A stretch of 6,023 nucleotides of DNA from NCBI GenBank assembly GCA_050748485.1, contig JBOGPP010000219.1, positions 1 to 6,023 on the forward strand. The letters run 5' to 3'. The stretch comes from TH5896 sp050748485 (GTDB lineage Archaea > Thermoproteota > Nitrososphaeria > Nitrososphaerales > Nitrososphaeraceae). Position 1 is the first letter of the stretch. Each line of letters starts with the position of its first letter. Under the pieces are notes generated by a model that searched no databases, was not told where the DNA came from, and saw nothing but the letters and a program-made list of their open reading frames with translations. The translations under genes and the position numbers were made by a program. Below, one piece after another: positions 1-5,903 of this stretch.

Positions 1-2
1 TA

Positions 3-779
3 ATGGTCTTTCTTGAGGTCAATGACCTTCATGCAAATATCGATAATAAGGAAATTCTGAATGGGTTAAATTTGAAGGTTGACAAAGGTGAGGTTCATGT
101 AATTATGGGCCCGAATGGCTCTGGCAAAAGTACGTTTGCAAACGTCTTGCTTGGACATCCAAAGTACACAGTTACCGGTGGAGATGCACTAATTAAAGGC
201 GAAAGCATCATGAAACTTGCCACTGATGAGAGAACGAAGAAAGGCCTATTTCTTGGCTTCCAGTACCCTATCGAAATCCCAGGAGTTGGGTATAGTCACT
301 TTCTGAGAAATGCATATAATACTTTGAACAAATCATTAGCAGACGATCAAAAAAATCGTGAGGTATTCCTTACGGTAAGAGAATTTCATGAATATGTTAA
401 GAAGAACCTAGATTCTGTGGGCCTAGATAAATCATTTTTGAGTAGGTACCTTAATGAAGGATTTTCTGGAGGAGAGAAAAAGAGATCAGAGGTCATGCAG
501 ATGTTGGTTCTTAAACCAAACTTAGCCATCCTTGATGAACCTGATTCAGGCCTGGACATAGATGCAGTGAAAGCTGTTGCGGAGGCTATAAACCAACTAA
601 TTGATACGGGGGCTGGTATAATTGTCATAACACATTATGCTAGAATCCTGCGGTACTTATCTAAACTTGATTTTATACACGTGATGGCAAGAGGTAGGAT
701 CATCAAGTCAGGGGATAAGACTCTTGCCGATGAGCTCGAATCTAGAGGATATGGATGGTTAGGTTTGGAAGACAAATAG
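3..779 (+). CDS. sufC: SufC, Fe-S cluster assembly ABC-type ATPase
   Basis: Cytosolic ATPase of the SUF system. In the family it binds the SufB/SufD scaffold and couples ATP hydrolysis to Fe-S cluster assembly; it is not a membrane transporter. The 258 residues carry a Walker A GPNGSGKST at 36-44, the Q-loop Gln at 87, the ABC signature FSGGEKKR at 154-161, Walker B ending LDEPDSGLD at 177-185 with catalytic Glu179, and the H-loop His211. The pieces NEGFSGGEKKR and DSGLDIDAV are typical of SufC rather than of transporter ATPases, and the length is normal. The ATG at base 3 gives the usual SufC N-terminus. The window opens with TAATG, so an upstream gene could end in TAA overlapping this start by one base, but that gene is out of view. 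SufB and SufD are not downstream, so if clustered they must lie upstream. The next gene starts 31 bases on, same strand. Confidence 0.95.
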   Translation: MVFLEVNDLHANIDNKEILNGLNLKVDKGEVHVIMGPNGSGKSTFANVLLGHPKYTVTGGDALIKGESIMKLATDERTKKGLFLGFQYPIEIPGVGYSHFLRNAYNTLNKSLADDQKNREVFLTVREFHEYVKKNLDSVGLDKSFLSRYLNEGFSGGEKKRSEVMQMLVLKPNLAILDEPDSGLDIDAVKAVAEAINQLIDTGAGIIVITHYARILRYLSKLDFIHVMARGRIIKSGDKTLADELESRGYGWLGLEDK

Positions 780-810
780 CACTTACAAGACCCACACAGA
801 GTAGGACATT

Positions 811-1512
811 ATGGAAGTTCAACGCAATAAGGCTCAGAATAAAACTTCTAAACCGACCTTTCTAAACTATTCGTTTTTCAAAATTGACCCCAAATGGCGT
901 TGGATGAATGAAGTGGCAAAGGAAGAAGCAGCTAAGGAATTTGCCGCCTTAGTTAGTGTCGCGAATACCAAGTTACGAGTTCACACTTACACGACTCTTG
1001 GGCTTCACAGCGGGACAGATTTCATGCTGTGGATGGTCTCTGATTCGGTTGAAATGTTTCAGACGTTTACGTCTAAAATCTATAGTACTATTATCGGAAA
1101 ATACATTGAGCCTGCTTTCTTATTCCTTTCGTCTTTTAGAAGATCTGTTTACTCCGAGAAGGTGACACCGTCTTTCCTTACAGATTCAAAACCTCTGAAA
1201 TATCTCATCGTCTATCCATTCGTGAAGTCAAGAGAATGGTATCTTTTACCGTTTGAAGAGCGGAAGAAAATGATGGATGAACATATCTCGATCGGAAGAA
1301 AATTTCCAGAGATTAGGCTGAATACGTCCTATGCGTATGGAATTGATGATAATGACTTTACTCTTGCATTTGAGACTGATGATCTATTAAAGTTCCAGGA
1401 TCTGATCCTTCAATTGCGTGAAACAAAGGTGAGTTTGTATGTTGTGAAGGATACTCCCATGATAGTATGCTTGCAAAAGGATATACAGAGTATCATCATG
1501 GGGCTTGGGTGA
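811..1512 (+). CDS. Chlorite dismutase/HemQ-family haem protein, probable coproheme decarboxylase-like
   Basis: A 233-residue protein of the chlorite dismutase (Cld)/HemQ family (dimeric alpha+beta barrel). The best marker is the C-terminal half: YPFVK at 135-139, REWYLLPFEER at 141-151, MMDEHISIGRKF at 154-165, and GIDDNDFTLAFETDDLLKFQDLILQLRE across 177-204. His158 aligns with the proximal haem ligand. Tyr135 and Lys139 keep the spacing of the catalytic Tyr and Lys of HemQ (ChdC), which converts coproheme III to haem b. By hand alignment the distal Arg essential to true chlorite dismutases is absent; Leu170 sits there, where many relatives have Gln. Chlorite detoxification is therefore unlikely. 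The N-terminal YSFFKIDPKWRWM block at 20-32 is family-typical and supports this ATG. No signal peptide is seen. The ATG has no strong ribosome-binding motif. Context (SufC upstream, siroheme decarboxylase nearby) favours haem synthesis, but the reaction itself is inferred. Confidence 0.85.
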   Translation: MEVQRNKAQNKTSKPTFLNYSFFKIDPKWRWMNEVAKEEAAKEFAALVSVANTKLRVHTYTTLGLHSGTDFMLWMVSDSVEMFQTFTSKIYSTIIGKYIEPAFLFLSSFRRSVYSEKVTPSFLTDSKPLKYLIVYPFVKSREWYLLPFEERKKMMDEHISIGRKFPEIRLNTSYAYGIDDNDFTLAFETDDLLKFQDLILQLRETKVSLYVVKDTPMIVCLQKDIQSIIMGLG

Positions 1513-1513
1513 G
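1507..1513 (+). promoter_or_regulatory. Ribosome-binding motif choosing the DUF1802 start
   Basis: GGGTGAG spans the stop codon of the HemQ-like gene and lies 9 bases before the ATG at 1523. It resembles the archaeal GGTGA Shine-Dalgarno core. Its position favours the ATG at 1523 over the in-frame TTG at 1505, which would place the motif inside the reading frame. Confidence 0.5.
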
Positions 1514-1522
1514 AAATTAATC

Positions 1523-2098
1523 ATGACAGTATCTGCACTAAAGGAATGGGCTATTGTATGTAAGGGACTTGAGGAGGGAATGCAAACTATTCTGATAAGA
1601 AAAGGGGGGATAATGGAGCGTAGGCACGGTTTTGAATTGAAACATAACGATTTTTACTTATTTCCAACCTATGAACATCAATCAAGAGATCTTTTACAAC
1701 AAGAATATGCGGATAAATTCAAGTCAGTACTACATGAGGAGCATTCTGATAATGTGAACATGATTTACCTCTACGCAAAGGTTATCTTCATTACTGAGAC
1801 GTTTAATAGGGACATGGTTCATGGACTTCGCGACTTTCATATATGGAACGAAAAATATGTAAACACAAGGATGGATTATAATCCCGAGAAACCCCTCAGT
1901 ATCATACTTCTCCGAGTTTATAGATTGAACAAGGCCATAGATGTCGCGCTCAGTCCGGAACAAGCAGGCTGCAGGTCATGGATAAACTTTCAGTCTTTAA
2001 ATGCGGAGGATTTTCAAGATAACATAGGGAAGCCGGTTCTAAGTAATGAAATTTTTCAGGAAAGACAGACGCATTTGATGGAGGTACTGAATATCTAA
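1523..2098 (+). CDS. DUF1802 family protein, function unknown
   Basis: I recognise this as DUF1802, a conserved family without an assigned reaction. From the ATG at 1523 it has 191 residues. The N-terminus shows the family pattern: ALKEWAIVCKGLEEGMQ, then ILIRKGGI, a charged turn, and LKHNDFYLFPTYEHQ around residues 39-53. The middle is rich in strand-like segments (MIYLYAKVIFI, SIILLRVYRL). No membrane segment, signal peptide or Cys metal cluster is visible; the one Cys near the start and the one near residue 150 are isolated. The frame is open back to a TTG at 1505, overlapping the previous gene, but the ATG with its upstream GGGTGAG is the better start. It lies between the HemQ-like gene (10 bases) and the aldo/keto reductase (0 bases), so co-translation is likely and a role tied to one of those partners is a fair guess, no more. 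Confidence 0.85.
   Translation: MTVSALKEWAIVCKGLEEGMQTILIRKGGIMERRHGFELKHNDFYLFPTYEHQSRDLLQQEYADKFKSVLHEEHSDNVNMIYLYAKVIFITETFNRDMVHGLRDFHIWNEKYVNTRMDYNPEKPLSIILLRVYRLNKAIDVALSPEQAGCRSWINFQSLNAEDFQDNIGKPVLSNEIFQERQTHLMEVLNI
2080..2085 (+). promoter_or_regulatory. Ribosome-binding site for the aldo/keto reductase
   Basis: GGAGGT lies inside the last codons of the DUF1802 gene, 13 bases before the reductase ATG. The motif is a strong match to the archaeal Shine-Dalgarno, though the spacing is longer than usual. It suits reinitiation or coupled translation at the TAA|ATG junction. Confidence 0.5.
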
Positions 2099-3091
2099 AT
2101 GAGATATCGTCGGTTGGGGAAAAGTGGAATTATGGTAAGTGAGATAGGATTTGGGGCATGGACTATAGCGCTAGACTGGTGGGGTGGAAAAAAGATCAAC
2201 GACGAAGAAGCTATAAGGATGCTAAAGCGAGCATTTGATCTAGGCATTAACTTTTTTGAAACGTCTGACGTGTATGGAAAAGGAAGAAGTGAAAAGCTCA
2301 TAGGTGAGGCTTTTAAGGGTGTAAATCGTGATGAGGTGATCTATTCTACCAAATGGGGTTACGATATTTACGGCGCTGAACAGATTGGCCATAATGAACT
2401 CCCACAGAGACATGATCCATCTTTCATGAATTACGCGTTACAAGAGAGCACTAACAGACTTCAAACGGACTTCGTAGACGTGTACAGTCTACACAACCCT
2501 AAGATGAGTGTGATCCAGGATAACGCTCTATTTGAGACACTTAATAGAACACGAAAAGACGGCAAGATTAGAAGTTATGGAGTCGCCTTGGGACCAGCAA
2601 TTGGATGGAAAGAGGAGGGGATTTTGTCAATGGAAAAAAGGGATGTAACCTGTCTTCAGAGCGTCTACAATCTTTTGGAACAGGACCCAGTAAAGGACTT
2701 CTTTCAGCTCGCTGAAGCTAATGACGTAGGCCTCGTGGTTAGAGTTCCTGATGCATCCGGTGTGCTTACAGGAAAAGTAAACATGGATACGGTATTTGAC
2801 AAAAATGATCACCGAAGTACTCGAAAGAAAGAGTGGATTGCTCAAGCCCTTCAGAAGATAGAATACATAAAGCCAATTGCCGATTCGTATGGTTGGACAA
2901 TTACTGAACTTGCTATAAAATTTATCCTCTCACAAAATAGAATCGCAACGGTTCTACCGACAGTAGTAAATTTAGAAGAGATCGAATTATTCACAAATAT
3001 GTCCGATGAGAAGTGCTTAAGGCAGACTGACTTAGAAGCACTTTCCCAGATGTATGACAAAGATTTTTACACGACAACCATAAGAAAATAG
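2099..3091 (+). CDS. Aldo/keto reductase
   Basis: NAD(P)H-dependent oxidoreductase of the AKR superfamily (TIM barrel), 330 residues, full length. The opening MRYRRLGKSGIMVSEIGFGAW at 1-21 is the standard start. The catalytic set can be read as Tyr59 (in DVYG), Lys85 (in STKWG) and His132 (in SLHNP). The fourth member, normally Asp five residues before the Tyr, is Glu54 here (FFETSDVYG). Other family marks are GRSEKLIGEAF at 62-72, KIRSYGVA at 156-163, QSVYNLL at 187-193, and the cofactor-binding C-terminal segment FILSQNRIATVLPTVVNLEEI at 275-295. The substrate cannot be read from sequence; proteins of this group reduce aldehydes or ketones, and some have other redox roles. The ATG abuts the TAA of the DUF1802 gene with no gap, so the two are probably coupled. 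Membership in the operon with SufC and the HemQ-like protein is the only functional clue. Confidence 0.93.
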   Translation: MRYRRLGKSGIMVSEIGFGAWTIALDWWGGKKINDEEAIRMLKRAFDLGINFFETSDVYGKGRSEKLIGEAFKGVNRDEVIYSTKWGYDIYGAEQIGHNELPQRHDPSFMNYALQESTNRLQTDFVDVYSLHNPKMSVIQDNALFETLNRTRKDGKIRSYGVALGPAIGWKEEGILSMEKRDVTCLQSVYNLLEQDPVKDFFQLAEANDVGLVVRVPDASGVLTGKVNMDTVFDKNDHRSTRKKEWIAQALQKIEYIKPIADSYGWTITELAIKFILSQNRIATVLPTVVNLEEIELFTNMSDEKCLRQTDLEALSQMYDKDFYTTTIRK

Positions 3092-3095
3092 GTGT

Positions 3096-3114
3096 ATGAA
3101 CCTTTTCTGTTCAT
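3096..3114 (+). terminator. Possible terminator hairpin after the aldo/keto reductase
   Basis: Perfect 6-bp arms ATGAAC and GTTCAT flank a CTTTTCT loop, starting four bases after the reductase stop and followed by GTTTCTATCT. The stem is weak and archaeal termination relies mainly on T-rich tracts, so this is a tentative call. The remainder of the 136-base gap between the convergent genes (to 3227) shows no gene and no stronger signal. Confidence 0.25.
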
Positions 3115-3227
3115 GTTTCTATCTCGGGCCAATGATATTGAGTTAAGTCGACATGTTTGGGCCTGGCTTTCAGGTCAATCATCGGCTCTGAACCAATTCG
3201 AACATTGATGGAAAAGCGGTCACATTC

Positions 3228-4220
3228 TCACTCAAAATACTTCACTCTCTGCTTCTTGAATTCACGGCTACTGAAAAGAATAGAATAGTCTTGAATTTTC
3301 ACTTCAGTGGACATAGTTTGAGCTATCCCTTCTGCAGCCCTAAGTGTTCTTGCATGCACCATACTAAAGAGGTTAAACGGCCAATCAGAAAATATTGGTC
3401 TTCGGTAACAATGGCTAACCTGGGGAAATGCTGCTAACTTGTATCCTACCTCATCGATCTTGTTGTCAGGGACTCTCCATACTACCATACCATTTGCAGA
3501 AAACCCTGCGTCTCTGTGGCGTAATATGGCGGCAAATCTTCGCATTACACCTATCTGTTCGTATTCCTTTGCCTTGGCGAAGAGTTCAACTGTGGATATC
3601 CCAAGAATTCTAGCAGATTCCTTGAACGGCTCCGAAGTTGTGTTGAGATCCTCTTGTAACACACGAATAAACTTCTTGTCCAAATCAGTAGCCGTAAACT
3701 TTGCCTGACTTACTGCTTTTAGTTCTTCAGTAGGTTTGGGATCAGAGGGGTCCTGATTAAGCACATCTAACTTTACACCAATTTTATAAAGTTTGAGTGT
3801 GGGTAGCACCCTGTACTTTATGACACCGTCCAGAGAGGCCATTCGTTCCAAATCTCGCTTCATGTCGCCAGAAGGGGGAACTGCCAATGTGAACCACATA
3901 TTGTATTCATGGTTTCTTTCGTAATTGTGGCTGACTCCAGGATGTCTATTAACCTCATTTGCAACCTCTTCAAGCCTGTCCTGTAGCACCGAAAAGGCTA
4001 CTAGAGTGCTCTTATAACCCAACCGCCGGGTATCAAAGATTGCATTGATCTGTCTTATCAGACCAATCCTTTTTAGGATCCTTATCCGCTCTAGGACTTC
4101 ATCTTCTGAGACATTATATCGTTTAGAGATTTCTAAAAAAGGTCTATCCACTAAAGGAAACTGCCACTGGATCTCATTCAGTAGTTGTTTATCCAATGAA
4201 TCGATAGTTTGCACTTGCAT
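3228..4220 (-). CDS. Fused siroheme decarboxylase (AhbA/AhbB, NirDL-like)
   Basis: A 330-residue protein made of two tandem Lrp/AsnC-like halves. In the family such proteins decarboxylate siroheme to 12,18-didecarboxysiroheme, the first committed step of the alternative haem pathway (or of haem d1 synthesis in denitrifiers). Half one (about 5-155) has a winged-helix start, DRPFLEISKRYNVSEDEVLERI at 25-46, and the hallmark GVSHNYERNHEYNMWFTL at 95-112. Half two (about 178-328) has FAAILRHRDAGFSANGMVVW at 229-248, VSHCYRRP at 268-275, WPFNLFSMVHA at 280-290, and ends KKQRVKYFE. The histidines in SHNY, RNH and SHCY are candidate substrate or iron ligands. Halves one and two resemble the NirD/G and NirL/H types respectively, and a short linker (about 156-177) joins them. 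Such genes are often annotated as AsnC/Lrp regulators; the SHNY/SHCY/WPFN motifs argue for the enzyme. The ATG is 8 bases after the predicted transcript start. It converges on the HemQ-like operon. Confidence 0.88.
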   Translation of the reverse strand: MQVQTIDSLDKQLLNEIQWQFPLVDRPFLEISKRYNVSEDEVLERIRILKRIGLIRQINAIFDTRRLGYKSTLVAFSVLQDRLEEVANEVNRHPGVSHNYERNHEYNMWFTLAVPPSGDMKRDLERMASLDGVIKYRVLPTLKLYKIGVKLDVLNQDPSDPKPTEELKAVSQAKFTATDLDKKFIRVLQEDLNTTSEPFKESARILGISTVELFAKAKEYEQIGVMRRFAAILRHRDAGFSANGMVVWRVPDNKIDEVGYKLAAFPQVSHCYRRPIFSDWPFNLFSMVHARTLRAAEGIAQTMSTEVKIQDYSILFSSREFKKQRVKYFE

Positions 4221-4248
4221 CAGGGCGTCACAGTTTACAGGTGAGCTT

Positions 4249-4262
4249 GCATTATTAAATGC
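4249..4262 (-). promoter_or_regulatory. Promoter (TATA box) with palindrome for the siroheme decarboxylase
   Basis: Read on the minus strand, TTTAATAA (4259 to 4252) resembles an archaeal TATA box centred about 35 bases before the ATG, predicting a start near 4228 and a leader of about 8 bases. The box sits in a symmetric 14-mer with 5-bp arms GCATT and AATGC around ATTA. A repressor bound there would block TBP, but AT-rich boxes are often symmetric by chance. Confidence 0.45.
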
Positions 4263-4335
4263 TCCCTCATCCTGTCATAGTGTTGAAGACCCAATCATGA
4301 ACTTCGCATAATTGATCTTAACTCTATCAGGATGA

Positions 4336-4343
4336 TTTTTAAA
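4336..4343 (+). promoter_or_regulatory. TATA-like box for the 89-residue gene
   Basis: TTTTTAAA, inside the symmetric GATTT-TT-AAATC (4334-4345), lies about 39 bases before the TTG start. A start site some 26 bases downstream (near 4366) would leave a short leader. The divergent promoter of the siroheme decarboxylase shares this 158-base gap (4221-4378), in which I see no gene. Confidence 0.4.
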
Positions 4344-4362
4344 TCAGGAGTCTCATCTTAGA

Positions 4363-4370
4363 GAGGGGAG
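4363..4370 (+). promoter_or_regulatory. Ribosome-binding motif supporting a TTG start
   Basis: GAGGGGAG ends 8 bases before the TTG at 4379. It matches the GAGG part of the archaeal Shine-Dalgarno and is the main reason to accept this non-ATG start, as there is no in-frame ATG near the beginning of the frame. Confidence 0.4.
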
Positions 4371-4378
4371 ATAGATAG

Positions 4379-4648
4379 TTGACGTGGTTTAGGGATCCTT
4401 ATGGTCATATAATCGAATCAAAAAATAAAACACACAGGCTAGTATACTGTTCGTTGTGCCAGAAATTGGCAAGCAAATCAGACTGCATAAAATTAAGAGT
4501 GAGTAATAGGAATGGAAAGTTGTACGAAATTAGATCTTACAAGTATGACAAGTTGTCCAAGATAAAACATCCGTATAGAGTGGAGTCGACCGAACCACGG
4601 AAAGATCCAGAGCATGGAATTCACAGCGTAATGGGAGATCTCAGTTAG
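4379..4648 (+). CDS. Small basic Cys/His-containing protein, unknown
   Basis: I do not recognise this 89-residue product. It is rich in Lys, Arg and Tyr, and contains one CxxC knuckle (Cys24-Ser-Leu-Cys27), a further Cys36, and histidines at 10, 19, 64, 79 and 82. A single CxxC could form half of a zinc site, completed by Cys36 or a His, or by a partner subunit, but no known zinc-finger pattern is complete. The segment from KLRVSNRNGKLYEIRSYKYD (38-57) looks like two basic beta strands, which would suit nucleic-acid or protein contact; that is inference. There is no membrane segment or signal peptide. The start is TTG, backed by GAGGGGAG 8 bases upstream and a TATA-like box. It is divergent from the siroheme decarboxylase gene and stands alone. 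It may be a lineage-specific gene; spurious translation is possible but less likely given the upstream signals. Confidence 0.6.
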   Translation: MTWFRDPYGHIIESKNKTHRLVYCSLCQKLASKSDCIKLRVSNRNGKLYEIRSYKYDKLSKIKHPYRVESTEPRKDPEHGIHSVMGDLS

Positions 4649-4742
4649 ACTTTCGAGTACACTATCGCTTACGCCGCCTAAATTAACTCCTATTTATACC
4701 CAACTCTTAGTAATTAAGTGGACCAAGCCTCTGCCCCAAGAT

Positions 4743-4750
4743 CTTTATTA
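4743..4750 (+). promoter_or_regulatory. TATA-like box for the 181-residue gene (leaderless)
   Basis: CTTTATTA is centred about 25 bases before the GTG at 4772, so transcription would start at or next to the start codon. No Shine-Dalgarno is visible before the GTG, which agrees with a leaderless message. A second box, TTTATA at 4693-4698, would give a leader of about 50 bases and is the alternative. Confidence 0.4.
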
Positions 4751-4771
4751 GGATAAACAAAACTGAATGTC

Positions 4772-5317
4772 GTGAGTGTGAGAGGAACTTGCTTTAGATA
4801 TTCTGGAACTTCCATATCCGAGACCGAGATCATCTATGAAATCCTTTCGAGCATACTGGGGCCTGTTGAAGAAGAGAAAATTCCTACAAATGACAGCTGG
4901 ATACACACAATAATAGAAATTCACTTTCCTGTACTTTACGGCGATGATTTTTTTACCCTATTTACGGCTGACAAATGGCACAAATTAAAGAAAGTTATTG
5001 CAGAAATAAAAAAGCGAAGAGGCAAAAGTCAAATGAAAATTGAATTTAGCTTTCCCGGAGTTTATGGAGAACGCGGTGCAACTACCAGACTTATTTTACA
5101 AACTTTGGAATCGGACTATAAAAAACTTGAAAGAGCCATTGACAGGGTCGAAGTTTTAGCTGAAATAATCGATTCCCAAATATCTAAAATGCCTGCAGAG
5201 GTGCATGAAATGACTTATTGTTTTGAATCTACGCACTCTAGATGGCGACCTGATTTTGTGAAAACAGATGAGAGGATCTACTATTATACAAATAACAGCT
5301 GGGAAGTGAAGGATTAA
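4772..5317 (+). CDS. Hypothetical protein, 181 residues
   Basis: I do not recognise the family. The start is GTG; a second in-frame GTG two codons later (4778) is an alternative, and the nearest ATG (4767) is out of frame and hits a stop at once. The product looks like a soluble alpha/beta protein: an N-terminal region with helix SISETEIIYEILSSIL (14-29), strands IIEIHFPVLYG (47-57), a basic helix KLKKVIAEIKKRRGK (71-85), a strand MKIEFSFPGVYGERG (88-102), a long helix from about 104 to 138 with coiled-coil character, then a Trp/Tyr-rich tail (TYCFESTHSRWRPDF, IYYYTNNSW). The two strand blocks, FPVLYGDD (52-59) and FPGVYGER (94-101), resemble each other and may mark an internal repeat. There is no signal peptide or membrane segment. 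It converges with the next gene across 33 bases. Confidence 0.75.
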   Translation: MSVRGTCFRYSGTSISETEIIYEILSSILGPVEEEKIPTNDSWIHTIIEIHFPVLYGDDFFTLFTADKWHKLKKVIAEIKKRRGKSQMKIEFSFPGVYGERGATTRLILQTLESDYKKLERAIDRVEVLAEIIDSQISKMPAEVHEMTYCFESTHSRWRPDFVKTDERIYYYTNNSWEVKD

Positions 5318-5350
5318 CTTGTAATATTTGAGCCCATCGTCTTTAATTTG

Positions 5351-5791
5351 TCAACCTATTTGGCCGATTACCGACGATTCATGTAAGGATTTGAGGAGAT
5401 CGCGATATTTCCGATCAATAAAATAAAGTGACTCTGATAATTTTTTCGATTTTCCATATTTGAATCTGACGAGCTCCCGATGCCGCCAAAGATGCTGACC
5501 TTCAGGAACTGAAAGTGTTGTAAAGTAATCTGGACCTTTCAACTTATCCGGCAGCTTGATGCTCTGCGGTATGATATATTCGATGGTAAACCATTCATCA
5601 CCATCAGGATAGTCGTTACCTGTTGCTATATCGAAATACAAATGCAATACATCTTCAATATTTAATCCGCTCTCTTTGCTTAAAGGATGCTTTATAAATG
5701 ACCTTTGATAATCCATCTTTAATAATTCTGGTTCGAAATAAATCCTTATTATTGCAAGCCTAAAGATTTCATTTGACTCTTTAACATTCAA
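5351..5791 (-). CDS. Hypothetical protein, 146 residues
   Basis: I do not recognise this protein. The start is taken as TTG at 5791, because it is the only ATG/GTG/TTG in frame between the upstream stop (5840-5842) and Met26 (codon at 5716-5714), and because a TATA-like box sits about 28 bases before it, giving a leaderless message. If Met26 is used instead the protein has 121 residues. It is soluble and mixed in charge, with an N-terminal helix (EIFRLAIIRIYFEPELL), an acidic patch DIATGNDYPDGDEW (54-67) with several Asp/Glu that could bind metal, a strand FTIEYIIP, and a basic C-terminal half (HLWRHRELVRFKYGKSKK, DRKYRDLLKSLHE). No Cys and no membrane segment. It converges on the 181-residue gene, and the intervening 33 bases include CTTTAATTTG, a possible T-rich terminator for that gene. 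Confidence 0.65.
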   Translation of the reverse strand: MNVKESNEIFRLAIIRIYFEPELLKMDYQRSFIKHPLSKESGLNIEDVLHLYFDIATGNDYPDGDEWFTIEYIIPQSIKLPDKLKGPDYFTTLSVPEGQHLWRHRELVRFKYGKSKKLSESLYFIDRKYRDLLKSLHESSVIGQIG

Positions 5792-5815
5792 AGCTAGTAT
5801 TACCAGGGATCTCCG

Positions 5816-5823
5816 TTTAATAA
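5816..5823 (-). promoter_or_regulatory. TATA-like box for the 146-residue gene (leaderless)
   Basis: Read on the minus strand, TTATTAAA is centred about 28 bases before the TTG at 5791. The predicted transcript start therefore falls on the start codon itself. No Shine-Dalgarno is placed usefully, which fits a leaderless message. Confidence 0.4.
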
Positions 5824-5903
5824 CCTTTTTAACATGATGTCAGGAGGTTCATTACCTTAGATTGCCGATATTTTTTCTACCGGTATAGATGATAATCAAT
5901 ATC

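Noticed and set aside
386..628. Minus-strand open frame inside sufC, and similar frames inside other genes (1730-1963, 2095-2301, 2627-2845, 2851-3060, 3428-3708, 4045-4311, 956-1165)
   Set aside because: All lie opposite or within well-supported genes, show no family motifs, and have compositions expected of shadow frames.
811..1512. Naming this gene chlorite dismutase
   Set aside because: The family fold fits, but the distal Arg needed for chlorite chemistry is not found in the hand alignment, and the context is cofactor synthesis.
1505..1522. TTG at 1505 as the start of the DUF1802 gene
   Set aside because: It overlaps the preceding gene and leaves no ribosome-binding motif; the ATG at 1523 has GGGTGAG 9 bases upstream and begins close to the conserved domain.
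2327..2380. C/D-box-like motifs (GTGATGA and CTGA)
   Set aside because: Inside the aldo/keto reductase coding sequence, with no C'/D' pair or terminal stem seen.
3152..3180. Hairpin GGCCTG-GCTTT-CAGGTC in the convergent gap
   Set aside because: Short stem with a G-T pair and no following T tract on either strand; too weak to call a terminator or RNA.
3228..4220. Lrp/AsnC-type transcription regulator
   Set aside because: The winged-helix segments fit, but the tandem layout with SHNY, SHCYRRP and WPFNLF is that of siroheme decarboxylases.
5834..5840. ATGATGT resembling a C box in the gap before the tRNA
   Set aside because: Last base differs from the consensus and no matching D box or stem was found nearby.
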